Source: Haloarcula halobia (GTDB lineage Archaea > Halobacteriota > Halobacteria > Halobacteriales > Haloarculaceae). From it: a stretch of DNA of 64,000 bases. Shown here piece by piece: positions 35,656 to 45,653 of this stretch. Every line of letters starts with the position of its first letter. Position 1 is the first letter of the stretch. The stretch lies in assembly GCF_029338255.1 (NCBI RefSeq), contig NZ_CP119788.1, forward strand, positions 1-64,000, in the 5' to 3' direction. The notes under the pieces were generated by a model. It ran no database searches. It was not told the origin of the DNA and saw nothing but the letters and a program-made list of their open reading frames with translations. A program made the translations under genes and the position numbers.

Positions 35656-36140
35656 CTACTCGTGATGTTGACGATTTCCTGTATTGTGCTTTTTCATTTC
35701 ATTGGATTCTAATTCCAGGAGTCTGTGCCGGCATAATTACGCCTGACTGTTGAAACACCAAACTCAAATATATTTGAATCTGGGGACAGACACCCGTTCC
35801 GTGATGGGTTCCTCCAAGGGATCCAACAGCAACTGGACGACGAACTCGGATGGCGGAAGGAGTACCGGACGAACGGCGTGGGATTGCCGCCAGAGTACGG
35901 AGATGTCATCGGTTGACCGCCTCGCTTCGGCGAAGCGAGACTGTCCGAGAGCGATAGCTCCGGTTGCTTATGTCCGATATCGACAGTAGCTTCCAGTCGC
36001 CTGATCTATCGTTCCCAACTGATTCCTGCCAACCGCTATGAGGGCCCTATTATAGCGCTTGCTGCGTGAACTGCGGCGATACTACTTGATCTTTACCGAT
36101 AGAACGGACATCTAGCGACTATACGCGCCTACATCTAAGC
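35656..36140. other. Intergenic stretch with transposase tail and hairpins
   Basis: Apart from the transposase C-terminal remnant (35776-35916) there is no gene. TCAAATATATTTGA (35764-35777) is a perfect 14-bp palindrome, and CTCGCTTCG/CGAAGCGAG (35921-35939) a strong hairpin with a 1-nt loop, probably the remnant's terminator. Confidence 0.45.
35776..35916 (+). pseudogene. Transposase C-terminal remnant
   Basis: 47 codons ending LGWRKEYRTNGVGLPPEYGD then VIG and stop. The ending TNGVG-x-P-x2-Y is also found at the end of the ISH3-like transposase at 38,671 (TNGVGIPSTYPEL), which supports the call. Confidence 0.5.
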
Positions 36141-36347
36141 TTAGAGATATCCGAGGTCCCGAAGGCGTTCCTCGATGTCTGGTTCTGAGTCAATTTCGAC
36201 CCGCTCACGTTGAACGATTGGTTTTACTTTCTCCGCGATCTCCGAGAGAAGCTGGTTGATATATTCACCGGTCGGCATGTCTTTTTGTCCCGCACGTTCT
36301 GCTAGAACAGTATAAACGGCTTCCTCTACTTCGACTCTTTCTCCCAT
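36141..36347 (-). CDS. Small protein with sulfatase-type LGYL tail
   Basis: 68 residues, MGERVEVEEAVYTVLAERAG, then a helical middle and the end DIEERLRDLGYL. The last part is the same RL-x2-LGY ending that closes the sulfatase-like proteins here (QRLRDLGYK, ERLKDLGYL, KRLEALGYR). It is divergent from the sulfatase-like gene at 36,416. The start resembles small antitoxin/RHH-like proteins; no function can be assigned. Confidence 0.5.
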   Translation of the reverse strand: MGERVEVEEAVYTVLAERAGQKDMPTGEYINQLLSEIAEKVKPIVQRERVEIDSEPDIEERLRDLGYL

Positions 36348-36415
36348 GACTGATACTCTTTACTCGAAACTTATAATTCGAACTGCTTTTGATGGTCTCT
36401 CTATTTGCTTAATCA

Positions 36416-37780
36416 ATGACTAGGAAGAATATTGTACTCGCTGTGGCTGACACGATGTCGGCATTCCACCTTCCATACTACGGCTATAATCGTGAGACTG
36501 CACCATTCATCTCAGAACTTATAAAAAAGAGCTGGGTTGCGGATTCGGGTTACGCGAATGCGCCGTTTACTGGTCCGTCCCATGCCTCCATTTTCACGGG
36601 CAATTTGCCACATGAACATAATTTCACCACCGAAACAATGTACCTGACTGGATGTGACCTCCTTACGCAATTGCAACACCAAGGATACGAGACTATGGGT
36701 ATCACAAACAACTCCTTCATCACTCCGGAGTTTGGTTTTACCGGATGGGACAAACATACCGAGATCGAAGATTTTGAGAAGTTTGTCGGCTATCCTGCAC
36801 TTCAGGCCCTCTTCAAATCTGATGGTCAGCCGTCTCCATCTGAACAAATAAAAACGCTGGTCAGAGAAGCGTGGTGGAAACGTGACTTCATTTCCCTTGA
36901 AAAAGCAACCAGGCTAAAATTAGGGAAAAATCCCTTGTCGCCTTTCCCCGACGCGGGTGCTAGAGTAACCATCAAGAGGGCTAAACAATGGATGCAACAA
37001 ACCGATAATCCGTTCTTCCTTTACCTGAATTTTATGGAGACACATATGCCGTACGACCCGCCAGATGAATTTGCTACTGAATTCGTATCTGATCCAGTCA
37101 AGGCTAAACGAAAACTGGCTGACGGCTACCGGATCGGTAGGAATAGAAAGAGTTTTCGGTGGGAAGAGAAAGACGATGATACAATCAGAGCAGCGCGCGC
37201 TCTGTATGACTCTTCAATCCGGTATCTCGATTCTCAACTGAAGCTACTTTGGGAATGGATTCAGACCAACAAACAGGACACTATTTTCATTCTCATTAGC
37301 GACCATGGGGAACTTATTGGGGAACACGGTATGCAGGGCCACCAGTGTGGTATTTGGGAAAAGCTACTCCGTGTCCCGATTATTATTCACGAACCCGGCG
37401 TTCCAGCTCAAACTGAATCAAATAACGTAGCGCTTCGGGATTTGTATGGGTTTCTGACGAATGGACTAAACGTAAACGATCTCGGCAAAAGGCGAGTATT
37501 TGCAGAATATTATGGCTACGGAAAATTGCTTGCAAATGAAGACGTTAATTTTAATCAGTATCAGGAATCCGAGCACAAATATCTCCACAACCGGGCGAAA
37601 GCAGTAATTGATGGGGCAACCGGAGTTATCCTGCAATCCCACCTAAACAATCAAAAATTCCAATTAGGTTTTAATTCTGAACGACTCAACGACGAAATAA
37701 GCTATTCATCCCTCCAAAATTGTTATAAGGCGATTGCAAACGAATTCAGCATCGTAGACATGACTGAACTTTCACTGTGA
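36416..37780 (+). CDS. Sulfatase-like / phosphotransferase-like protein
   Basis: 454 residues, intact. Metal Asp in LAVADTMSAFHLPYYG (D12), nucleophile-site Thr52 in APFTGPSHASIFTG, ISDHGELIGEHGMQGHQCG for the second metal, no signal peptide. True sulfatases need Cys or Ser at the nucleophile; Thr is used by phospho-transferring relatives such as LtaS and EptA. So removal or transfer of a phosphate-linked group on a glycan is at least as likely as desulfation. AT-rich codons. Confidence 0.8.
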   Translation: MTRKNIVLAVADTMSAFHLPYYGYNRETAPFISELIKKSWVADSGYANAPFTGPSHASIFTGNLPHEHNFTTETMYLTGCDLLTQLQHQGYETMGITNNSFITPEFGFTGWDKHTEIEDFEKFVGYPALQALFKSDGQPSPSEQIKTLVREAWWKRDFISLEKATRLKLGKNPLSPFPDAGARVTIKRAKQWMQQTDNPFFLYLNFMETHMPYDPPDEFATEFVSDPVKAKRKLADGYRIGRNRKSFRWEEKDDDTIRAARALYDSSIRYLDSQLKLLWEWIQTNKQDTIFILISDHGELIGEHGMQGHQCGIWEKLLRVPIIIHEPGVPAQTESNNVALRDLYGFLTNGLNVNDLGKRRVFAEYYGYGKLLANEDVNFNQYQESEHKYLHNRAKAVIDGATGVILQSHLNNQKFQLGFNSERLNDEISYSSLQNCYKAIANEFSIVDMTELSL

Positions 37781-37805
37781 CTGTTTGTGATCTGTTACGG
37801 GACTA

Positions 37806-37823
37806 ATTGACGGATGAGCCGTC
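37806..37823. terminator. Hairpin after sulfatase-like gene
   Basis: TTGACGG and CCGTCAA separated by a short loop, about 25 bp behind the stop at 37780. Archaeal termination usually needs U tracts, which are weak here. Confidence 0.3.
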
Positions 37824-38006
37824 AACCGATCGCTCTGGCTCCGCTTCGTCGCCAACTAGTGCATGTAACAAGATTCGCAGCCAGATGATAATTGAATAAT
37901 AATTATATTTTCGGCTACAGGGCGCATCCACCCTTTGGAGTTGGAACTAGCAGAGAATGCCAAGGCTGAGGGAGCGGAGTAGGGATTCAAGCCACTAAGG
38001 ACTTCA

Positions 38007-38417
38007 CTATTGCTTGCTCACGACTTCTGCTGGGGATCCGGCGATTACCACCCCCTCAGGAACATCAGACAATACTACCGAGTTAGCCCCGATTACTACC
38101 CCATCTCCGATTTCAATATCACCGAGGATAACTGCTCCACTGCCAATAAAAACTCGATCTCCGATTTTTGGTGATTGCGTATCTGATGGATTCTTCACTC
38201 CAATAGTAACATTCTGGAGTATCGTGCAATTTTCCCCAATTGGGCTCCCTGTTCCGATTACGATACCTATCGGATGTGGAAATGATGTTGATCGTGGCAA
38301 ACGTTTCGATGACCAACAAGAAAATAGATAACGAAGATCTTTGGCGACGAATACCGTATTATATAGACCGTAGTATAGCCACTGGAAGTGGCGAACGAAC
38401 ACACTCTTAATACCCAT
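38007..38417 (-). CDS. Left-handed beta-helix acyltransferase (serine acetyltransferase-like)
   Basis: 136 residues. Hexapeptide repeats are obvious in the second half (IGIVIGTGSPIGENCTILQN, PKIGDRVFIGSGAVILGDI, IEIGDGVVIGANSVVLSDV) and end in VPEGVVIAGSPAEVV, the CysE-type acetyl-CoA site. The catalytic His expected near the beginning of the helix appears in SFPHPIG. Probably O- or N-acetylates a sugar of the glycan. The N-terminal helical part is short compared with CysE. Confidence 0.75.
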   Translation of the reverse strand: MGIKSVFVRHFQWLYYGLYNTVFVAKDLRYLFSCWSSKRLPRSTSFPHPIGIVIGTGSPIGENCTILQNVTIGVKNPSDTQSPKIGDRVFIGSGAVILGDIEIGDGVVIGANSVVLSDVPEGVVIAGSPAEVVSKQ

Positions 38418-38670
38418 TCTGGTACCGCTGATTTCGCTCGGAACTATATCAATGTGTTGGGGATGCCTTTGTAGCTAGCTCTACTAATTTCGGTCGTTTC
38501 CATCGTTCCCGAGCAATGACTGAATCTGAGAGCCTGTGACGGCTGAGAACGTCCGCTCACGCTCGTGCATTTGTTGGTGAGGTCAGTCTCACATCCGTGA
38601 GACTGCCGTTTGCCATAATGCAGGCGAGGCTCTCGCTCACGGACGTGGCGTGCGCTGGATGCGGGCGTCG
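38418..38670. other. Gap with IS-side hairpin
   Basis: CAGTCTCAC (38584-38592) and GTGAGACTG (38597-38605) form a perfect 9-bp hairpin. It lies between the acyltransferase and the ISH3-like transposase and probably belongs to the IS; no clear TIR found. Confidence 0.35.
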
Positions 38671-39736
38671 TTAGCCCGCATCCAGCTCTGGGTATGTTGA
38701 CGGAATCCCAACACCGTTCGTTGGTGCCTCCCAGAGCCGCCCGAAACGTTCGTCAAGCGAGTGAGCGATCCACCGACGGAAGACCTTGAACCGGAACCAG
38801 ACCGGGTCAGGCGTGGTTGTTCGCGCTCGGGCCTCCTGCATCGTTCGGAGCTCGTCTCAATCGCTGAACGCTTCCGGTAGAGACGTTCGACTTCCTTTGG
38901 CGTGCGAGCACCCTGCTCGCACGCCGCGTACGCCCGCACGAGGTGTTTCCCGCGCTTCTCTTGCTGGTAGAAGACACAGACCGCCAGCGGGAAGCGAACG
39001 GGAGGTTCGCTTCCCGCGTACATCACATACTCTGTCCAGTAGGACACTCTCGTCTCCAGTTTCTCGGCAAGACGTTTCCCACGCCGAATGACCGGTAGAA
39101 TCACTGGAGAGGTCGTCTGCAACCGCTGGATTGAGGCAGCGTTCGCAAAGCCTCGATCGGCGAGGACTGCGTCTACCTCGAAGGGGAGAGCCGTGAAGCG
39201 GTCGATGACGCGATCGACCGCGTCACTCGTTGGCTCGTCGCTGCGGACGGGTGTGACGGCAACAATCAGCGGTTTCGCGGGACAGAGCGTGATTGCAGCA
39301 AGGTAGCGATGGCACTGGGAGGTGCCATCGCGGGGAGTCGTATGACAGAGTTCAGCCGGGTCGTAGTAGGGACAGCCGTGGTAATGGATGTCGATGAAGT
39401 CAAGGCAGATGATCCTCGGCAGAGGGCCAAGGATCATCGTCGCCTGTTCAGCGGGAAGTCGGTTGACGATCTCTCCAGCTCAGTTGGATCGATGGTGTGG
39501 AGCTGTGTGAGCGTGTAATCATCGGAATTGGTGTTGCGCGTGGCGTCAGTGATCGCCTTGATGAAGTCTTGCTCAACAGCGGCGTGAAGGAGGGTGTCGT
39601 GGATGATTCCGGAGTCGAAGGCGCAGTCTTCGACTCCGGGGATCGGAATCTCCGAGAGGAGACCAAGCGCTAAGTTTTCGAGGTCAGAGGCCGTAAGAAC
39701 TGTGTCTGGATGGTACAGAAACTTCACAACACCCAT
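38671..39736 (-). pseudogene. ISH3-like transposase, frameshifted
   Basis: Starts MGVVKFLYHPDTVLTASDLE; the frame shifts near 39,440 to LGPLPRIICLDFIDIHYHGC (first Asp region), continues through VDAVLADRGFANAASIQRLQ (second Asp) and YRKRSAIETS (Glu), then shifts near 38,840 to the ending TNGVGIPSTYPELDAG. About 350 residues. Seven internal perfect hairpins, including one with 13-bp arms that encloses the stop codon (38654-38666/38674-38686). Confidence 0.75.
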
Positions 39737-39826
39737 ATAGACGCTTTCTGAAAATCCAACCTCGTCAATCGTGGCTATCGGTTGACTCGATGGGAACTAC
39801 CGAATTTGAATCGCAATTAGACACAG

Positions 39827-41626
39827 CTAACCCGGCTCTGCCGAGTACAATTCGGCGTACATTCCATCTTGGTTCAGTAGTTCAGAGTGGCTTCCTCGTT
39901 CGGAGATCTGGCCGTCCTCGAGGGCGTATATTACATCCGCGTTTCTAACCGTTGACAGACGATGGGCCACAACGATCAGTATCACATCACGCTCCATTGA
40001 CTCGATTGCGCTGTGGACTTGATCTTCGATGTTCGTGTCAAGATCGCTGGTTGCCTCATCGAGTATTATTAAGTCCGCTTCTTTCAGCAGTGCGCGAGCA
40101 AGCGCGACTCGCTGTCGCTGACCACCGGATAATTTGACCCCGTCATCTCCGAGATGAGTACCGTAGCCCTCTGGTAAGTCCTCAAGGAATTCAGTCACCT
40201 GTGCAATCTCGCAGACACGATCAATTTCTTCTTTGGTGGCATCTCTACGGCCAATAGTTATGTTCTCCTGTAATGTTTTATTAAAAATATATGGGTTTTG
40301 TCTGACGACCGAAATACTTGACCGCCATTGCTCAAGGTCAAACGATTGAATTTTTCTTCCGTTTGCTGTTATTCTCCCCGAATCCGGTTCATACATCGAA
40401 GCAAGTAGCGAGAGAATCGTTGATTTTCCTGCCCCGGATGGACCGACAAATGCTATAAACTCGCCCCGCTGAGCGTTGAATGATATGTCTGTGATTTGTT
40501 CAGTACCCTCGCTGTAGCTGAAACAGACGTTTTCAAACGATACCGAATCGATTTGATTTGGAACATGATATTCGGAATTATCTTTTTCTCTATTTGACTC
40601 CAAGTCGGCGACGAACTCTTGAGTACGGATGAGGTGCGGAAGTTGTCCCTCCGCATTATACACTTCTTTGTTGATTCTGCTCACACGAGGCCCTAAGCGA
40701 AACATCGCAAATAAATAAACCCCCATCGCCCCCAGGGATAGGGACGAAAAGGAGAGAGCATATAAATTAGTATGAATACTGTGAGTGCGGTTAACAGCTG
40801 ATAGAAGTTATTAATCGCCGCACGGTTCATAATTAGTTGAATTCGAGTCTCCTCTGCCTCTCTTACGGCTTCATTAAATTGCGACGAGATCTCGTCAGAT
40901 AGTCCAAACAGTTTCACATCGCGAATACCCTGTGTACCCGCTTGTGCATGCGTCTGTATCCGCTCCTTCGCTTCAGCCATAGCGTCACCCAGTGAGTACC
41001 CCCCCTCTAAGAAAAACCGAAAGAAGACTGTGATGCTCCCCAAAATAAGGAGCGTTCCGATTGTGACTAACGGGGCAAGGTATAGTGCGATAGAGAGATA
41101 AACCAGAGAAAGAATGGACTGTTTGAAGACTTCGAGGGAGTGTCCGATCACACGGCCACCATTTTCGGCTTGTGTCACTATGGCGTTGAGGATTTGATCC
41201 GAGCCTTCGTGGTCAAAGTACGAAATCCGTGCGTTTATTGTCCTGTCGAATGTCTCAATTTGGAGGTGCCGGACGTAGTTCGCTTAGAACACCCTGCAAC
41301 CAGGCGACGACAAAACTAAGGCTATAACGGAGAATCATTATGATAGCTACACCGCCGACAAGTGACTCAAGAGTAAATGGGATCTTCAATAGCTCGTAGA
41401 TTTGCAGGAAGATCGCAAGTAGTCCTTCTGCGGACTCGGGGTCAGAAATATCTTCCTGAGCGACTTCAACAATCGGAAGAATAAAACTGAGCCCAAACCC
41501 CTCAAGCACAGCTGAAATAGTACTGACAATTATTATTCCCCCAAAATAAAACGGGCGGAATCGGATGACATCCTTAAACGCTCGAACCTTTCGCCGCCAA
41601 GAGAGATTTTTGGAATCGTTGGACAT
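39827..41626 (-). pseudogene. ABC exporter/flippase (MsbA/PglK-like), two frameshifts
   Basis: From ATG 41626 (MSNDSKNLSWRRKVRAFKDV). The N-terminal membrane domain has helices such as FYFGGIIIVSTISAVLEGFG. Shift near 41,275; the second part (VIGHSLEVFKQSILSLVYLS...) shifts near 40,740 to the ATPase half: Walker A VGPSGAGKST, Q-loop SVVRQNPYIF, signature VKLSGGQRQR, Walker B LIILDEATSD, His-switch VAHRLST. About 600 residues, a half-transporter. In a glycan cluster, it likely flips lipid-linked oligosaccharide. Confidence 0.8.
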
Positions 41627-41659
41627 GGTTGCGAAACGGAGATCGTCTCTACGAACCAA

Positions 41660-41931
41660 AGAATGAACACGGGGATAATAACCTCGTCGGCTTTGTGCAA
41701 CCGAGGTCGATATGAAGGTGTTTAGATATTAACTATATTTCCGAGCGTTACAATATAATATCGATTTCTCAATTGAATCGGCTGAGTCTTTCAGGCCTTT
41801 CCACCTATAGCCTTAATATCTCCAGAAGATAGTTTCAATTACAAGAGCGGTGAAACGGACAGCTATCCACCAACTTATGCAATCAGAGCAAATTCCCTGC
41901 TATTATAACCGCCAACAGGCTTATCAAAGGT
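41660..41931. other. Divergent intergenic region
   Basis: AT-rich, between the ABC exporter and a sulfatase-like gene; presumably holds both promoters. No ORF. Confidence 0.35.
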
Positions 41932-43449
41932 ATGCAGCCGAATATCGTCATTGTCGTCATCGATGCGCTCCGACGTGATCGGGTCGGGTCATTTGGAGGG
42001 CGTGATTTAACTCCGAACATTGACACACTTGCGGGCGAAGCAACAATTTTCCCGAATGCATATAGTACAATAAATACAACTGATCCTGCAGTGACGAGCA
42101 TTCAGACGGGTCGATATCCGCTAAGTCACGGGGTGGTTAATCACGGGCGCCGAGTCACAGAAAGCGAGAAGCAATCCGTTGAGAACGTCAGACAGCTCCC
42201 AGAGATTCTCTCAGAGAATGGGTATCGTACCGGAAAATTCGGAAGGCCACTGGGGCGGTGGCATCGAAATGGATTCGACCGTTATCCGTCCGAAATGGAG
42301 AGTCGAAAAGCGTTCGGAGAACAATCTAAATCAACGAAATCTGCTATCGGGGATACATTGGAAGCAGTCCATCCCCTGGTAAAACGTACTATTTCGAATG
42401 TTTATCAGTCAGTCTCTTCTTTCCTTCCGGAACGGGGCGATGTCGGGTCTAATGCAACGATAGATGCCTATCATCGGTCACAGGATCAAGTCATACACAA
42501 TTTTTGCGAGTGGATAGATTGTTCTGAACCGTTTTTCTCTTTTGTTCATTTGATGGACACTCATGGTCCATACTCGGCACCTCCAGACCTCATTGCAGAA
42601 AATCTCAATACATATGACTATAAGGTAGACATGGGAAACTACACTGGTTGGGAAATTCCGGCTGAATTCCACAGTCGAGTGTTGAATGGACACTATCCGG
42701 AGATTCGAGAAAAATATTATTTTGATCAAGAAACGCCCAGCACCGCAATCATTGACGCTAGCTACGATGCGAGCGTAGCTATTGCCGATGATCGCTTGGG
42801 CCATTTGATTTCAGAACTACACAGCCAAGAAGTATATGAGGATACACTCCTTGTGTTTTTGGCCGACCACGGAGAGTCACTAACTGAACACGGTATTTAT
42901 TATGATCATCATGGACTCTACGACTCCACAATCCGAATACCGATGCTTATCCGGTCACCAAACAAAGGCATAGACTCCGTAGCCGATCTGGTTCAAATAA
43001 CAGACATCGCCCCGACAGTACTATCCATTGCAGATGTAGAAGAAGAAAAAATTGAACCTGATGGCTTTGACCTCACCCCGGCCATCCAAGGCGAGGGATC
43101 AATTGACCGTGAGTTCGTGATGGCTGAAGAAGCACACACACAAAGGCGACGGATGATCTTTAAGAATGAGAAGAAACTGATATACTTAGTTGATGGAACT
43201 ACTGTCTGCCGCTACTGTGAAGTTGAACATGCACCATCAATCGAACTCTATGATACTAAACAGGATCCAGAGGAGCGGACCAATCTACTCAGTGAGCAGA
43301 AAGACACGGTTGAAAAACTGAAGAGACTCTCTGAGGAGCGGTCAAATCATCTGCTGGAGAAGAGACCAAAGGGTGGGAGTGATAACTCGGTCTCGTATCA
43401 TGATGAAGAGGACGTTTACAAGCGCCTTGAAGCCCTTGGTTACCGATGA
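41932..43449 (+). CDS. Sulfatase-like protein
   Basis: 505 residues, intact: VVIDALRRDRVGSFGG (metal Asp D11), INTTDPAVTSIQTGRYP (Thr50 at the nucleophile position), VFLADHGESLTEHGIYYDHH (second metal site), C-terminal KRLEALGYR. An insertion relative to short homologues occupies ~110-190. It has no signal peptide, so substrates are probably cytoplasmic or on the inner membrane face. Confidence 0.8.
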   Translation: MQPNIVIVVIDALRRDRVGSFGGRDLTPNIDTLAGEATIFPNAYSTINTTDPAVTSIQTGRYPLSHGVVNHGRRVTESEKQSVENVRQLPEILSENGYRTGKFGRPLGRWHRNGFDRYPSEMESRKAFGEQSKSTKSAIGDTLEAVHPLVKRTISNVYQSVSSFLPERGDVGSNATIDAYHRSQDQVIHNFCEWIDCSEPFFSFVHLMDTHGPYSAPPDLIAENLNTYDYKVDMGNYTGWEIPAEFHSRVLNGHYPEIREKYYFDQETPSTAIIDASYDASVAIADDRLGHLISELHSQEVYEDTLLVFLADHGESLTEHGIYYDHHGLYDSTIRIPMLIRSPNKGIDSVADLVQITDIAPTVLSIADVEEEKIEPDGFDLTPAIQGEGSIDREFVMAEEAHTQRRRMIFKNEKKLIYLVDGTTVCRYCEVEHAPSIELYDTKQDPEERTNLLSEQKDTVEKLKRLSEERSNHLLEKRPKGGSDNSVSYHDEEDVYKRLEALGYR

Positions 43450-43588
43450 TCGTCACTTAGACAATTTTCGATGAATTCAAGCATTATTTCGTTCACGCTA
43501 ATGAGTAGAGGATTGTTGGTCAGCTCCCAGCAGTAGCTAGAAGTCGTAGCGGGGCAAGGGTGTCGCGTTCGCGCCACCCGACGAAACC

Positions 43589-44469
43589 ATGCTTCCACTC
43601 AAGACGTTCGTCTCGGAGCGTCGCGCCGCGAATCTGCGGGCACAGATTCGCTGGCGTGACGGCGTCTATTGCCCACGCTTCCGGGCCGAATCTGTGATTC
43701 GGTATGGCAGCTATCGGGTGTTCCAGCGATACTGCTGTAAGAATAACGACCGCACGTTCAACGATCAGACGGGCACCGTCTTCGAGCACTCGGCGGTCGA
43801 ACTCAGAAAGTGGTTTCTCGCCGTCTACACCTAAATCCGCTTCAACACCAGTTTTCGACAGCAGACGTAGAACTCGGTGTCTTCAGAAAACGGTTTACCG
43901 GCGCGTCCAGCGCTACCTACGAGCGATGGACGCGCCTCGCCCACAACTCGAGGGGCCGGTCGAAATCGACGAACTGTACGTCAAAGGGGAAGAAAGGCCG
44001 CGAGCGCGACCGCCCGGTCGCGCTCGCGTGGCCTATCCGCGCGCGGACGGGGCACGTACGAGCAGGACAGCCACCCTTGTTTATCCTGGCTGACCGTGGC
44101 CAGGGGACCGGTACGTGTTGCCAGCGAAAGCCTCCGATGAATCGACGGTTCGACTCCTGCTTGCGAACCGCAAAGAGGAGTCGTTGACTGTCTATACCGA
44201 TGGCTTTCGGGCGTTGGATCCGCTCGACGAAGACGATGTACTTGACCGCAAATATGTCGTTCACGGCGATGGTGAATACGCTATTGGAGACATGCAAGTC
44301 AATACCTGCGAGAGCCACGGATAGCTGGCGCAATCCTGGCTCGCGCCCCATCGAGGAGTCTCCAAGGACAAACTCACACCCTATCTCAAAGCGTTCCGAC
44401 TTCGTCATCGTGTCTACCAAAGCCCAAAAAAAAGAGACGTTGAAAACCACCCTCAAAACTGCCCTATGA
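43589..44469 (+). pseudogene. IS1595-family transposase, degraded
   Basis: N-terminal part reads RWRDGVYCPRFRAESVIRYG, VFQRYCCKNNDRTFNDQTG; the zinc-ribbon pattern CPxC...CxxC has lost two Cys (CPRF, CKNN). Frames then shift several times through PQLEGPVEIDELYVK, RYVLPAKASDESTVRLLLAN and YTDGFRALDPLDED to KTTLKTAL at 44469. Loss of zinc ligands shows genuine decay, unlike genes with only indels. Contains perfect hairpins with 14-bp arms (43999-44012/44015-44028) and 9-bp arms (43628-43636/43643-43651). Confidence 0.75.
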
Positions 44470-44523
44470 CTCACCAACAATCTATGTCACAAGAGCGTTC
44501 GTTCAAATTCGTTTCCTCTTTTA

Positions 44524-45411
44524 CTAACAGACACGCTGACGTGCGGTTCGAAAGATATTTTTATACAAAGTAATATCCCAAGGGTGAGTTTTTATTGCTT
44601 TTATATGATAATGAACGCAATTTACATTATCTCCAACTTGACCATAGCACTTCCCCAGATTCGAATAGATTCTCGCTTTTTGAGCAGGATAGTCACTTAA
44701 TTCGTCTCCGAACTTGTGCAGTTTTGTCTGTTTCCCTTCAATTGCATTTCGGATTCCTTCTTCATCGTCCCGTGTAATCCGTGTTCTACCATGGTCGACA
44801 TAGTAATTGACAAGAGCATCAGGAACAAAATCAACTTTGTACTCTCGGCACAATCTCCGAACGAAATCCCCGTCAATTCCACGCGATAACGATTCGTCAA
44901 ACTGGATTAACTTTGCTATTGGCTTCCTGATTAGCAAAGTTGACCCAGCCCCTATCGGTTGACGATCAAGTGTATGCGGAAATATATTTCCTCGATAAGT
45001 GGGTTGGTACTCAAACAATAGTTCGCTGTCTCCGTTTCGTCGGTAGTCCATCCAGCAGTAGACCAGCGCATATTCGTCATCCAGTTGCTGAAAAAGTTCG
45101 TACTGTTTCTCTAATTTTCCCGGTAACCATTCATCGTCGTCGTCAAGAAATGCCACGTAGTCACCCTGCGCCATATCAATACCCGTATTTCTGGCTGCGG
45201 AGAGACCTTGGTTTTCTGTATGTCGCGTGTACTGCAAACGGTCGTCATCATACGACCCTATAATTTCCTTGGCTTTGAGTGTGGGTGAACAATCATCTAC
45301 GACTATACACTCTAAGTCAGTGAATGTCTGTTCTAGAACACTCTCAATAGCCCTCGGGAGTAGTTCAGGTCGATTGTAAGTAGTAATCACGACTGAGACT
45401 CGGGTTTGCAT
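44524..45411 (-). CDS. GT2-family glycosyltransferase
   Basis: 295 residues from ATG 45411 (MQTRVSVVITTYNRPELLPR). GT-A fold: VVDDCSP, then GLSAARNTGIDMAQGDYVAF with the donor-binding LDDDDEW. The acidic base region is LSRGIDGDFVRRL. Soluble. Adds one sugar in the glycan pathway. Confidence 0.85.
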   Translation of the reverse strand: MQTRVSVVITTYNRPELLPRAIESVLEQTFTDLECIVVDDCSPTLKAKEIIGSYDDDRLQYTRHTENQGLSAARNTGIDMAQGDYVAFLDDDDEWLPGKLEKQYELFQQLDDEYALVYCWMDYRRNGDSELLFEYQPTYRGNIFPHTLDRQPIGAGSTLLIRKPIAKLIQFDESLSRGIDGDFVRRLCREYKVDFVPDALVNYYVDHGRTRITRDDEEGIRNAIEGKQTKLHKFGDELSDYPAQKARIYSNLGKCYGQVGDNVNCVHYHIKAIKTHPWDITLYKNIFRTARQRVC

Positions 45412-45653
45412 CAACAGGACTTTTTCTGTGAGACCAGACAATAAATAATTCGGGGTTCACCGTGCGAAGTTACCTGTTGTTCTCATAGGATTTACCCCCA
45501 TCGTTGGCACATATGCTTAATCAAGAACCAGATGATTAGAAGGTAACTAGTATATGCTATGCAACAATACGACGGTTCCACATAGCAGCTTCGCAGTTCG
45601 CATCTATGAGCTATTCATAAAACCTAATACGTACGGAAAGAGTTAGCGTTGGC

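Noticed and set aside
35921..35939. Rho-independent terminator of a bacterial type
   Set aside because: Strong hairpin but no T tract follows; kept only as a hairpin linked to a transposase remnant.
38500..39800. TIRs of the ISH3-like element (GTTCCC... on both sides)
   Set aside because: Only a patchy 6-10 bp similarity could be found; not enough to set boundaries.
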